NCBI GenBank assembly: GCA_041663645.1
Contig: JBAYMH010000001.1
Coordinates: 62,001-126,000 of the forward strand
Source: Minisyncoccus sp023229485
GTDB lineage: Bacteria; Patescibacteriota; Minisyncoccia; Minisyncoccales; Minisyncoccaceae
Reading direction: 5' to 3'
Length of the DNA stretch: 64,000 nt
Below, in pieces: positions 40,719 to 48,576 of this stretch. Position numbers and translations under genes: made by a program. Positions within the stretch are counted from its first letter, which is position 1, and every line of letters starts with the position of its first letter. Below the pieces are notes generated by a model that saw nothing but the letters and a program-made list of their open reading frames with translations, did not search any database and was not told where the DNA came from.

Positions 40719-40746
40719 AAAATACACTCCCAGGGAAGTGCATTTT
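40719..40746 (-). terminator. Terminator of mltG
   Basis: Imperfect hairpin AAAATACACT/AAGTGCATTTT beside the mltG stop with T-rich sequence on the minus strand. Confidence 0.6.
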
Positions 40747-41784
40747 TTATAAGTGTTGCTGTATTGCTCGTTTATGTTCTTCAAAAGTTTTGCTAAAAAT
40801 GGTTTTCCCATCTTCTTTCGAAGACAAGTAAAAAAAGTAATTATTAGCTGTTGGATATATAGCAGCAATTATACTGTCTATTGATGGATTACAAATCGGA
40901 CCTAATGGCAATCCTCTATTCAGATATGTATTGTAGGGTGAATTAGTTTTGTTATCAATTTTAGTACCATCGGCTTGTGCATATAAAGTTGTAGCGTCAA
41001 CCTGTAAGGCCATTCCAATCCTCATCCTATTTTGAAGAACGCCCGAAACCATCTTTCTGTCATTTGTTCCTTTTACTTCTTTTTCGATTATTGAAGCAAT
41101 GGTTACAATTTCGAATATAGTTTTATTCTGTTTCTTGATTTGATCTCTTAAGTCCTGAGTTAATTTTTTATCAAAATTTTTAAGAGCTTTTTTAATTACA
41201 CTGCTCGCATCATCGCTACTTGTTAAATAATACGTATCAGGGTATAAATATCCTTCTAAGCTAATAGTATTTGGTTTATCAGCTAAAAAAGAAAATTCGT
41301 TTGTAAAATTTTTTGGTTTATCGGTCTTATTTGAATAATTAACGGCTGGAATTCCAACAATATCATAAAATTCCTTTTTTGTAGTTTTATTTATTTGATT
41401 TAGTTCTTCTGCAACATCTTTCAATGTCCATCCTTCAATTATTGTCAGTTTTTTAGCCGATGATTTTCCATTAGTGATAATTTCAATAATTTGCTCAGTA
41501 GTCATGTTTGAAGCAAGCAAATAATCTCCAGCCTGAATCTCATTTTGTTTCTTATCCAAATAAAGCTTTAATAGGAACACTAAATCATTTTGAATAAGGT
41601 TTTCTTTTTTTAAACTAGAAGATATTTCTTTCGCTACTTCTCCCTCAGAAATAGTAAATATTCTTTGTTCATCATTGTTAATATTAACCGCATTGAGGCT
41701 AAAAGAATAATAACCTAATGTAAATATTCCTGCAGCAAGAATAAGAAAAGCAAAGATAGTAATATAAAGTAATATTTTTTTCAT
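40747..41784 (-). CDS. mltG: Endolytic murein transglycosylase MltG
   Basis: YceG-family lytic transglycosylase that cuts nascent glycan strands and ends their synthesis. N-terminal membrane helix (ILLYITIFAFLILAAGIFTLG), LysM-like domain (ISEGEVAKEISSSLKKENLI), then the catalytic domain with LEGYLYPDTYYL, the catalytic Glu in VTIASIIEKEVKG and the closing LPLGPICNPSIDSIIAAIYP. All key residues are present. 345 residues, normal. Works with the PBP1A encoded at 25.7 kb. Confidence 0.95.
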   Translation of the reverse strand: MKKILLYITIFAFLILAAGIFTLGYYSFSLNAVNINNDEQRIFTISEGEVAKEISSSLKKENLIQNDLVFLLKLYLDKKQNEIQAGDYLLASNMTTEQIIEIITNGKSSAKKLTIIEGWTLKDVAEELNQINKTTKKEFYDIVGIPAVNYSNKTDKPKNFTNEFSFLADKPNTISLEGYLYPDTYYLTSSDDASSVIKKALKNFDKKLTQDLRDQIKKQNKTIFEIVTIASIIEKEVKGTNDRKMVSGVLQNRMRIGMALQVDATTLYAQADGTKIDNKTNSPYNTYLNRGLPLGPICNPSIDSIIAAIYPTANNYFFYLSSKEDGKTIFSKTFEEHKRAIQQHL

Positions 41785-41908
41785 ATAGCAGTATTTTATC
41801 GTGTCATTTATTTGAAGTCAAATATGGCAAATATTCAATTAAGATTCAGTTTTTGATGTCTCCACTATTTAACAAGTTAATTTTGCACAATCTCTTTTCT
41901 TTCCCCTG

Positions 41909-41936
41909 TTGACAAAAAAAATATAGGGGATATAAT
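41909..41936 (+). promoter_or_regulatory. Consensus promoter of the 41943 ncRNA
   Basis: TTGACA, 16 bases, TATAAT; both boxes perfect. Start near 41943. Confidence 0.88.
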
Positions 41937-41942
41937 TAGGGC

Positions 41943-42112
41943 ATAAGAAACTTTATGCAATACCAAAGTATTACAACTAGATATTCAAAATGTAATTCCC
42001 AATCAGTTTGGGCTTTATTTATTTTGGTTACTACAAGAATACCGAGGGGGTGCTTATAAAGGTTTTTATAAAACAAAAAACTAAACAAGCCCCCCAACAA
42101 AGGGGGCTTTTA
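41943..42112 (+). ncRNA. Structured ncRNA or leader upstream of greA
   Basis: A ~170-base RNA with no plausible frame, made of hairpins GCATAA/TTATGC, AATAC/GTATT, CCCAA/TTGGG and TTATAAA/TTTATAA, ending in a strong terminator AAGCCCCC/GGGGGCTTTT (42087-42112). It either is a free small RNA or a terminator-controlled leader (attenuator or riboswitch) of greA, which starts 90 bases later. It matches no family I recall. Confidence 0.65.
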
Positions 42113-42133
42113 AATTTAGTTTATAATAAGAAA

Positions 42134-42184
42134 TCGCAAAAAGCTTATTTGTTATAGCGCTGTATCAAATAGTTATTATTGCGA
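42134..42184 (+). promoter_or_regulatory. Long hairpin in the greA leader
   Basis: TCGCAA (42134-42139) pairs with TTGCGA (42179-42184) and TATTTG (42146-42151) with CAAATA (42166-42171), with AGCGCT at the top. It ends 20 bases before the greA ATG and could set RNA stability or access of ribosomes. Confidence 0.5.
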
Positions 42185-42203
42185 ATCTTAAATAATTAAA
42201 AAT

Positions 42204-42665
42204 ATGGAATACTTTATAACTAAGCAAAAACTTAAAGAACTAGAGCACGAACATGAGCACTTAAAGCAAATGATTAAAGAAGAAATTACAAGAGAGGTTC
42301 CGACCTTGCTTGAAAGTGGTGATCTTAATCCAGACTTCACTAGTTATGAAGAGGCTTTAGAACAGAATCAAAGTCGGATTGAAGAGATAGAGAATATTAT
42401 AAAAAACCATCAAATCATTAAAAAGCCACCAAAAGAAGAAAGAAATAAGGTTTTTCTTGGTGCTAATGTTATTTTAAAAAACGATAAGCATAAAACCGAA
42501 TATAAAATAGTAGGAACACTTGAGGCAAATCCTTTTGAGGGCAAAATCAGCGACGTATCTCCGGCTGGTAGAGCATTCATTGGAAAAGCTGTTGGCGAAG
42601 TAGTTTCGGTTGGTCCAATGCAAGCCACCTATCAAATTTTAGAAATAAAATATGAAGACGCATAA
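42204..42665 (+). CDS. greA: Transcription elongation factor GreA
   Basis: GreA rescues backtracked RNA polymerase by stimulating transcript cleavage. N-terminal coiled coil (to ~75) with the acidic tip GDLNPDFTSYEEALEQN, where most GreA proteins have GDLSENAEYHAAKE; acidic residues are kept but order differs. The C-terminal FKBP-like domain has VFLGANVILKNDKHKTEYKIVG, then SPAGRAFIGKAVGEVVSV. 153 residues. Monocistronic, with a structured leader and terminator. Confidence 0.9.
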   Translation: MEYFITKQKLKELEHEHEHLKQMIKEEITREVPTLLESGDLNPDFTSYEEALEQNQSRIEEIENIIKNHQIIKKPPKEERNKVFLGANVILKNDKHKTEYKIVGTLEANPFEGKISDVSPAGRAFIGKAVGEVVSVGPMQATYQILEIKYEDA

Positions 42666-42688
42666 AATAATCAGCTTAGTCGAATAAT

Positions 42689-42722
42689 AATACCTAGTTA
42701 AAATAACTAGGTATTTTTTTCT
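42689..42722 (+). terminator. Terminator of greA
   Basis: AATACCTAGTT/AACTAGGTATT with a five-base loop and a seven-T tail. Confidence 0.93.
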
Positions 42723-42750
42723 TGCTTATGATTCGGTTTTATATTAAAAT
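42722..42750 (+). promoter_or_regulatory. Promoter of the MFS-polX-thiolase operon
   Basis: TTGCTT, 17 bases, TAAAAT, starting at the end of the greA terminator. Start near 42757. Confidence 0.65.
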
Positions 42751-42778
42751 TAGTCTTATAGTTTTAATTTAAAAACGA

Positions 42779-43438
42779 ATGATGACAAAATTAAATAAAA
42801 TTGTTAAGTATTTAGTATTAGCTGATTTAGCTTTTTATAGCGGTTGGGGATTAGTAACTCCAATATTTCCACTTTTTATACAACAAAATATTCCAACTGT
42901 CGGCATTGCTGGAGGAAGTGTGGTTATTGTTAGTGTGTCCGCAGGAGTATATTGGATTACAAAATCAGTGTTTCAATATCCAATTGGATATTTTTTAGAC
43001 AAGCAAAAAGGCGACAAAGATGATTATTTTTTCTTAGTATTAGGCTTCACGCTTGCATCAACAATTCCCTTACTTTACACATTAGCTCAATCTGCTTGGC
43101 ATGTTTATACTCTTCAATTTTTTTATGGAATAAGTATGGCCATAAGCATTGCAGGATGGAGAGCCTTATTCACGAGGGCGATTGATAAGGGAAAAGAAGG
43201 AACTCAATGGAGTCTAGATGATGCTTTATTGGGAATTGGACAAGGGGTAGCTGGACTAATGAGCGGATTGAGTGTTGTTTTCTTTGGTTTTCATATTACT
43301 TTTCTATTCGCCACTCTTCTTGGTTTTATGGGAGTATTTTCATTATTAAGATTAAGAGGCAACATCACGGGGGTTTTTGATGAAAATATAGTTAAAAACG
43401 TAAAGAATATTTTTATTGAAAAAAATACAAAAGATTAA
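42779..43438 (+). CDS. Half-size major-facilitator-like membrane protein
   Basis: 219 residues with six hydrophobic helices resembling the N-terminal half of an MFS transporter: PIFPLFIQQNIPTVGIAGGS after helix 1, then IGYFLDKQKGDKDDYF at the helix 2-3 loop where MFS proteins have the GxLaDrxGrr motif, and a helix-4 stretch YGISMAISIAGWRALF. MFS proteins normally have 12 helices in ~400 residues. The frame ends naturally in a polar tail rather than with a frameshift, so it may work as a dimer. Substrate unknown. It precedes polX by nine bases. Confidence 0.7.
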   Translation: MMTKLNKIVKYLVLADLAFYSGWGLVTPIFPLFIQQNIPTVGIAGGSVVIVSVSAGVYWITKSVFQYPIGYFLDKQKGDKDDYFFLVLGFTLASTIPLLYTLAQSAWHVYTLQFFYGISMAISIAGWRALFTRAIDKGKEGTQWSLDDALLGIGQGVAGLMSGLSVVFFGFHITFLFATLLGFMGVFSLLRLRGNITGVFDENIVKNVKNIFIEKNTKD

Positions 43439-43447
43439 TCATTTTTT

Positions 43448-45196
43448 ATGATAAACCATGATTTGGCGAAACTACTTTTTGATATAGGGGATCTTTTAGA
43501 GCTACAAGAAGTTCCTTTTAAGCCAAGGGCCTATCATCAGGCTGCTATTGTGATTGATGGATTAGAAGAAAATATACTTGATATTTATAACGTCAAAGGA
43601 TTAAAAGGATTAGAAAATATTCCAGGAATTGGCGAAAGTATCGGAACAAAAATAGAAGAATATTTGAAAACCAGAAAAATCGTTTATTATGAGCAACTCA
43701 AAAAAGAATCTCCCATAGCGTTTGAAGAATTAAACAAAGTGGAAGGTCTGGGCATAAAAAAAATTAAAAAACTTTATAATGAACTTGGTATTCGCAATTT
43801 AAAAGATCTTAGAGATGCTATTAAAAAGCATAAAATATCTCCAATTTTTGGTTTTGGAGAAAAAACTGAACAAAATATTGAAGAAGCAATAGAATTCCTA
43901 AAGCAATCAAAAGGTAGATTTTCGCTTAGAGAGATATTAGAGGATATAGAAAAAATAGAAGATAAATTGAAAAGAATAAAAGGAGTTGTCAAAGTTTCAA
44001 TAGCGGGATCGGCAAGGCGTAGGAAAGAAACAATTGGCGATGTAGATTTTTTAGTAGGAGTACCAGAAGATATTGATAAATACTCGGTTGAGAGGATAAT
44101 GAATACCTTTGTTACAATGGACGATGTTATTAAGGTTATAAGTAAGGGGGAAACAAGATCATCAGTAAAAACAAAACAGGGGCTTGATATGGACTTACGT
44201 TTGATTCGGATAGGCTCTTTTGGGGCCGCTCTACAATATTTCACTGGATCAAAAGAACACAATATTGCGATGAGGAAGATTGCAATCAAAGAAAACCTTA
44301 AATTAAATGAATATGGTTTATTTCGGAAGGAAAAAAGGATAAAAGGAGAAACTGAAGAAGAAATATATGAGCGATTAGGATTAGTATGGATACCTCCAGA
44401 ATTACGCGAAGGGCAAGAAGAAATAGACTTTGCTCAAAATAAAAAAATACCAAAATTAGTAGAGCTATCTGACATAAAAGGTGATTTTCATTGTCACAGC
44501 ATTTGGGACGGTGGAGATAAATCACTACAAGAGATTATTGCCATCGCTATCAAAAAAAACTATGAATACTTAGGTATTAGTGATCACACTAAGTCGCTCA
44601 AAATTGAAAATGGACTTGACGAAGAAACAATTTTAAGGCAGGGAAAAGAAATAGATAAATTGAATGCAGAGCTTAAGGCAAATAATATTAATTTTAGATT
44701 ACTCAAAGGCTCAGAAGTAGATATTTTAAAAGATGGTTCACTTGATATTGAAGATAGGGTTTTGAAAACACTTGATTATGTTTCGGTAAGTGTCCATAGT
44801 AATTTTAAAATGTCAAAAACAGAAATGACAAATAGGATTTGCAAGGCAATAAATAATCGATACGTAAAAATACTTAATCATCCGACATCAAGAATTATCG
44901 GCAAAAGAGACGGTTATGAGATAGACAAAGATGCAATATTTAATCTTGCAAAAAAAAATAACGTAGCCTTAGAAATTAATTCACATCGAGCAGACCTAAG
45001 TAGTCAGGATGCCCACAAAGCAAAGGATATGGGGGTAATGCTAACGATTGGAAGCGATGCTCATGCCGAGGGTAAATTTAAAGATATTCGATTTGGTTTA
45101 TATCAAGCAAAAAGAGGTTGGCTTGAAGAGAAGAATGTTATAAATGCAATGACTTTTAAAAAATTAAAAGAATTCTGGAATTTAAAAATAAATTAA
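43448..45196 (+). CDS. polX: DNA polymerase/3'-5' exonuclease PolX
   Basis: Family X repair polymerase with a C-terminal PHP domain. The N-terminal 8-kDa/HhH part has GLKGLENIPGIGESIGTKIEEYL, the nucleotidyltransferase core has VSIAGSARRRKETIGDVDFLV (catalytic Asps) and DLRLIRIGSFGAALQYFTGS, and the PHP domain (~345 on) starts KGDFHCHSIWDGG and continues LGISDHTKSL, with HPTSRIIGKRDGYEID and a final IGSDAHAEG. Metal ligands are intact. 582 residues, normal. It gap-fills in base excision repair, together with MutM. Confidence 0.95.
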   Translation: MINHDLAKLLFDIGDLLELQEVPFKPRAYHQAAIVIDGLEENILDIYNVKGLKGLENIPGIGESIGTKIEEYLKTRKIVYYEQLKKESPIAFEELNKVEGLGIKKIKKLYNELGIRNLKDLRDAIKKHKISPIFGFGEKTEQNIEEAIEFLKQSKGRFSLREILEDIEKIEDKLKRIKGVVKVSIAGSARRRKETIGDVDFLVGVPEDIDKYSVERIMNTFVTMDDVIKVISKGETRSSVKTKQGLDMDLRLIRIGSFGAALQYFTGSKEHNIAMRKIAIKENLKLNEYGLFRKEKRIKGETEEEIYERLGLVWIPPELREGQEEIDFAQNKKIPKLVELSDIKGDFHCHSIWDGGDKSLQEIIAIAIKKNYEYLGISDHTKSLKIENGLDEETILRQGKEIDKLNAELKANNINFRLLKGSEVDILKDGSLDIEDRVLKTLDYVSVSVHSNFKMSKTEMTNRICKAINNRYVKILNHPTSRIIGKRDGYEIDKDAIFNLAKKNNVALEINSHRADLSSQDAHKAKDMGVMLTIGSDAHAEGKFKDIRFGLYQAKRGWLEEKNVINAMTFKKLKEFWNLKIN

Positions 45197-45206
45197 AACA
45201 CTCAGC

Positions 45207-46127
45207 ATGAAAAAACAAGTTAAATGTCTATCATTATTATCGGGAGGATTAGATTCTATGTTAGCGATTAAAATTCTTGAAGCCAATGGTGTTAAGGTTC
45301 AACCAATTTCTTTTGTTTCTTATTTTTTCAATTCAAAATCTGCACAAACAGCTTGTGATAATCAAGGATGGAAGTTAAGAGTAGAGGATATATCGGAGGA
45401 GCACTTAAAAATGGTCAAAAATCCAAAGCACGGACATGGTAGTGCATATAATCCTTGTATAGATTGTCATTTAATGATGCTTAAGGAAGCAAAAAAAATA
45501 ATGGAAGCAGAAGGTTACGATTTTATTGCAACAGGTGAAGTAGTTGGACAAAGACCGATGTCTCAAAATAGAAATGCATTAGCTTTAATCGAAAAAGAAG
45601 CAGAACTTGTTGGCAAAATCGTAAGGCCACTCTGCTTAAAAGCCTTAGGAGAAACAGAAGCCGAAAAAAAGGGGATTATAAATAGAGATGGATTTTATGA
45701 TATTTCTGGTCGAGCAAGAACAAGACAAATAGAATTAGCCAAAGAGCTTGGAATAAAAGATTATCCATCTCCAGCAGGAGGGTGTATCCTAACCGAAGTT
45801 GTTTATGGAAAATTGTTAGCCACTTTATTTAAATTAAAACCAAAAGCAGACGGAAATGACTGTTTGATTATGAGACAGGGTAGGGTATTTTTTAAGGACA
45901 ATACATTGATTGTTGTTGCAAGAGACCACGGCGAATGTCTAGCCTTGGAAAAACTGCATAAAAAAACAGATATTATTTTAAAGCCTGAAAATTTTATGGG
46001 ACCAGTTGTTATCTTAAGATCGTTCAAGAAGATACCGAAAGAAGAGATTATTGAAATTGGAATAGAATATATTTTGGAGTATTCCAAAAATGTTCCTGAA
46101 AATTTCGCAATCGAATTGGTTCAATAG
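45207..46127 (+). CDS. PP-loop tRNA-thiolation-type enzyme (ThiI/MnmA-like)
   Basis: ATP pyrophosphatase with the PP-loop SLLSGGLDSMLAIKIL (10-25) and a cysteine motif NPCIDCHLMML (~91-101). Further family features are FIATGEVVGQRPMSQN, RPLCLKAL and SPAGGCILTE, the last shared with ThiI- and MnmA-type proteins (the Cys in GGC could be catalytic). It lacks the THUMP domain of ThiI and the full MnmA length (306 residues), so the target, U8 (s4U) or U34 (s2U), is uncertain. It is the last gene of the MFS-polX operon. If it acts at U34 it would complete mcm5s2U with the Elp3 and Trm9-like enzymes. Confidence 0.78.
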   Translation: MKKQVKCLSLLSGGLDSMLAIKILEANGVKVQPISFVSYFFNSKSAQTACDNQGWKLRVEDISEEHLKMVKNPKHGHGSAYNPCIDCHLMMLKEAKKIMEAEGYDFIATGEVVGQRPMSQNRNALALIEKEAELVGKIVRPLCLKALGETEAEKKGIINRDGFYDISGRARTRQIELAKELGIKDYPSPAGGCILTEVVYGKLLATLFKLKPKADGNDCLIMRQGRVFFKDNTLIVVARDHGECLALEKLHKKTDIILKPENFMGPVVILRSFKKIPKEEIIEIGIEYILEYSKNVPENFAIELVQ

Positions 46128-46141
46128 AGGTTTTCTTGAAA

Positions 46142-46166
46142 TAAAAAAAAGATGCTTTTTGCATCT
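46142..46166 (-). terminator. Terminator of the 46165-46476 gene
   Basis: AGATGC/GCATCT hairpin with a T4 loop and a T run on the minus strand; overlaps the stop codon. Confidence 0.82.
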
Positions 46167-46476
46167 ATGCTCGGGCTAAACATGGGGCAATGGCAGTAAA
46201 CTCAACTCTTCTAGCTTTTGATCCAATTTCAACTACACAGAAATATAGATCATTTTTTCTTTCAATCGAAACATGAACAGTTCTTTTAAAAGGAGGCCTA
46301 TTAATTTCTAAGCTTGTGAAAAGAGGATTATTCCCTGAGAAGCGAAAAATTTCAGTCTCTTCTCGATCAAAAGAATCAAGATCCGCAACCCTATCTTTTG
46401 GCTGAAGATAGAGAAGTAAATAACTCCTATCAGCTGATTGTATTTCTAAGATACAATATTTTTTTTTGGCATTCAT
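46165..46476 (-). CDS. Hypothetical protein
   Basis: 103 residues from the ATG at 46476 (MNAKKKYCILEIQSADRSYL); another ATG at 46500 would add eight. Mainly beta-strand prediction by eye, with a Arg/Lys-rich centre (PPFKRTVHVSIERKNDLYFC). No family recognised. It is a lone minus-strand gene flanked by two terminators. No clear Shine-Dalgarno precedes either start. Confidence 0.55.
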   Translation of the reverse strand: MNAKKKYCILEIQSADRSYLLLYLQPKDRVADLDSFDREETEIFRFSGNNPLFTSLEINRPPFKRTVHVSIERKNDLYFCVVEIGSKARRVEFTAIAPCLARA

Positions 46477-46522
46477 AATGTACCATTTCGACGATAGCAT
46501 AAAAAAATGATAATGTTAATAA

Positions 46523-46549
46523 AAAACTACCCTTCAAGGGTAGTTTTTT
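46523..46549 (-). terminator. Terminator of the smpB-rplT unit
   Basis: AAAACTACCC/GGGTAGTTTT with loop TTCAA-type and a T run, next to the rplT stop. Confidence 0.9.
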
Positions 46550-46550
46550 G

Positions 46551-46898
46551 TTAGGCTTTTGCTTTTTCTAAGATTTTTGCGAACATTTCAGGATTATTTT
46601 GAGCCAAGTCTGCTAATATTTTTCTATCGATTTCAATTTTCTGCTTTTTTAATCCTGCAATAAACTTACTATAAGAAATATCGTTTATTTTACACACAGA
46701 AGCAATTCTGATCTGCCAAAGAGATCTTCTGACTCTTTTGTTTACCTTTCTATCTCTGTAAGCATAAACCCAAGCTTTCATCAATGCCTGCTTAGCAGCA
46801 GTGAATTTTGACTTTCTATGTCATCTAAACCCCTTAGCTTGCCTTATGATATTCTTTCTTCTTTTATGGGCGGCAACACCTCTTTTTACTCTTACCAT
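46551..46898 (-). CDS. rplT: 50S ribosomal protein bL20, with an in-frame TGA
   Basis: bL20 is needed for early 50S assembly and, in many bacteria, represses its own operon. From the ATG at 46898 the frame reads MVRVKRGVAAHKRRKNIIRQ...KGFR, then a TGA at 46823-46821, then HRKSKFTAAKQALMKAWVYA and on to the normal C-terminus (ISYSKFIAGLKKQKIEIDRK). Frame and alignment are continuous across the TGA, which falls where relatives have Trp or Gly. A restart at the ATG near 46781 would give only the C-terminal part. Possible causes: a G-to-A sequence error in TGG, a real nonsense change or read-through. Confidence 0.85.
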
Positions 46899-46916
46899 TT
46901 TTTTATGATTTCAGTT

Positions 46917-47120
46917 TTATATAGCTAATAATTTTTTGATTTTCTTTGCTTCAGATTCAGACATTTCAACCATTTTTCTAAGTCTCCTTCTTTTATGTCC
47001 TGTCTGTTTTGCTAAAAGGTGGTCCTGTCCAACAGCTCTTCTCATAACTTTTCCAGTCTTGGTGATCCTAAATCTCTTTGAAATAGATTTTCTTGTTTTA
47101 GCTTTTGTTGATGTTTTCAT
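46917..47120 (-). CDS. rpmI: 50S ribosomal protein bL35
   Basis: A 67-residue, very basic protein: MKTSTKAKTRKSISKRFRIT, then GKVMRRAVGQDHLLAKQTGHKRRRLRK, the bL35 signature (K...A.KRF..T..GK..R..A...H.l..K...RKR.L). It lies between infC and rplT in the standard infC-rpmI-rplT order with 18-base spacing to rplT and one base to infC. Confidence 0.95.
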   Translation of the reverse strand: MKTSTKAKTRKSISKRFRITKTGKVMRRAVGQDHLLAKQTGHKRRRLRKMVEMSESEAKKIKKLLAI

Positions 47121-47121
47121 A

Positions 47122-47637
47122 TTATTTTTTTGAAATAATCATTGTCAGTCCCTTTGGTTCTTTGATCAAAGGTTTTTCGATTTTTATTTCCATTTTTAAC
47201 TTAAGCGATTCTACCAATTTATTAATTTTTTGCTTTCCAAACTCTGCAAGGGAATGCTGTCTTCCCCTAAGGATTAAATCAATTTTTACTTTATCGCCCT
47301 TGGCCAAGAATTTCTCGGCTGCAAGTGCTCTAGTTTCAATATCATTATCGGAAATATTAAAAGTAAGTCTAATCATCTTTAACTCTCCAGCATGTTTTTT
47401 TACTCCCCCCATCTTTCTTTCTTTTTTTTGTTGAGAGTATAAATACTTTCCAAAATCTCCAATACGACAAACAGGTGGATCAACTTTTTCAGTTACTTGG
47501 ATAAGATCAAGGTTTTTATTGCGTGCCATTTCAAGTGCTTCAATTTTTGAAACAACGCCCAACTGTTCACCTTCTTCATTTACTAATCTCACATCTTTAG
47601 CCAATATTTGATTGTTGTATAAGGGTTTTTTATTCAA
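47122..47637 (-). CDS. infC: Translation initiation factor IF-3
   Basis: IF-3 checks start codons and splits ribosomes. The 171 residues show NNQILAKDVRLVNEEGEQLG, ALEMARNKNLDLIQVTEKVDPPVCRIGDFGKYLY and the C-domain (LTFNISDNDIETRALAAEKFL). The start is not AUG: the family-like N-terminus begins at TTG (47637), directly preceded by ATT (47640-47638). Rare start codons on infC are a known autocontrol device, since IF-3 rejects them. Its start lies only about 20 bases after the tmRNA 3' end. Confidence 0.94.
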   Translation of the reverse strand: MNKKPLYNNQILAKDVRLVNEEGEQLGVVSKIEALEMARNKNLDLIQVTEKVDPPVCRIGDFGKYLYSQQKKERKMGGVKKHAGELKMIRLTFNISDNDIETRALAAEKFLAKGDKVKIDLILRGRQHSLAEFGKQKINKLVESLKLKMEIKIEKPLIKEPKGLTMIISKK

Positions 47638-47659
47638 AATTTTAAAATAAGTATTTATA

Positions 47660-48014
47660 TGGTGGAGGTGGCGAGTAATGAACTCGCGTCCAAAAATTTT
47701 TCTGATAATACTTCTACAAGCGTGTTCTAGTTTAATTACGAAACCACATTTAAAAACTAGACTAAATTAACAATGGCTCGAATTTAATTTTATTTTCGAT
47801 TAAATCCCTTAAATTAAAAGATTTAACTTATCCCACAAAAATGATGCCCTTAATCTACTAGGTGGGAGTTTATAGATAGGACAGCACTAAGCGTATGCTA
47901 GTGCGGGTTCTTTGAATAAGTTTGCACTTATGAATTTTCCCAAAGTTTAGCGAGATTAGGGAATACTCGGCTTGCCATATTATTTTCAAATTCCTGTCGA
48001 AGCAAATCACCCCC
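47660..48014 (-). ncRNA. ssrA: Transfer-messenger RNA
   Basis: tmRNA rescues stalled ribosomes with SmpB. On the minus strand it begins GGGGGTGATTTGCTTCGACA and ends in a T arm (GCGAG/CTCGC), an acceptor strand CACCTCC and ACCA; the acceptor pairs 7 bp with the 5' end, including one G-U. The tag frame (47925-47887) encodes ANLFKEPALAYA and a TAG stop; the resume codon is GCA. The encoded CCA is present. Its first eight bases are also the end of smpB, and infC follows after 20 bases, so all three are probably one primary transcript. Confidence 0.95.
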
Positions 48015-48474
48015 GTGTCTTTAACTCTTCCTGAATCTTTCGTTCAATATCTTTCTTCTTAATGGACTCACGTTTGTCGTAGGATTTTTTTCCTTTCGCC
48101 AATGCTACTTCCATCTTGATTTTGTGTTTTTTAGTATAGACTATTATTGGCACTAAAGTCAAGCCCCTTTCCTTTGTTTTACTTATCAAATAACCAATTT
48201 GACGGCGATGTAAAAGCAGCCTTCTATCTCTTTTTGGATCATAGTCATTGCGAAGGTTTAATGCTTGATATGGGGTAATTGTTCCGCCAATCCAAAAAAG
48301 TTCTGCTTTTGTAGACTTATCATTAGTTCGAACCATCACATAACTTCCTGCTAACTGTGCACCTCTAATACGCAAGGATTTTACTTCTTGCCCCAAAAGC
48401 GACAGTCCAACTTCAAATTTTTCTATGAATTCATAGTCAAAACCAGCTTTTCGATTTTCAGCTAATATTTTCAT
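48007..48474 (-). CDS. smpB: tmRNA-binding protein SmpB
   Basis: SmpB brings tmRNA to stalled ribosomes. 155 residues: ILAENRKAGFDYEFIEKFEV, GLSLLGQEVKSLRIRGAQL, RDRRLLLHRRQIGYLISKTK and a basic tail (KGKKSYDKRESIKKKDIERK), all family features. The last codons ACA-CGG-GGG-TGA contain the 5' end of tmRNA: G1 of tmRNA is the second base of the CGG codon. RNase P trimming of the joint transcript would therefore remove the smpB stop codon. Confidence 0.95.
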   Translation of the reverse strand: MKILAENRKAGFDYEFIEKFEVGLSLLGQEVKSLRIRGAQLAGSYVMVRTNDKSTKAELFWIGGTITPYQALNLRNDYDPKRDRRLLLHRRQIGYLISKTKERGLTLVPIIVYTKKHKIKMEVALAKGKKSYDKRESIKKKDIERKIQEELKTRG

Positions 48475-48576
48475 CCTTTTAACAATAATGCCTTATTTAT
48501 AAAAAGACAAGTCTCAAATATTGACATTGATAGAATTTTAATATTTACTATATTTAGTTATTTTAAAGTGATTAAA

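Noticed and set aside
46551..46898. Genome-wide UGA reassignment (code 25, Gly, or code 4, Trp) suggested by rplT
   Set aside because: ileS, polX, PBP1A and other long genes have no in-frame TGA, and ruvA, smpB and dnaX end at TGA at the expected C-termini. One site is not enough.
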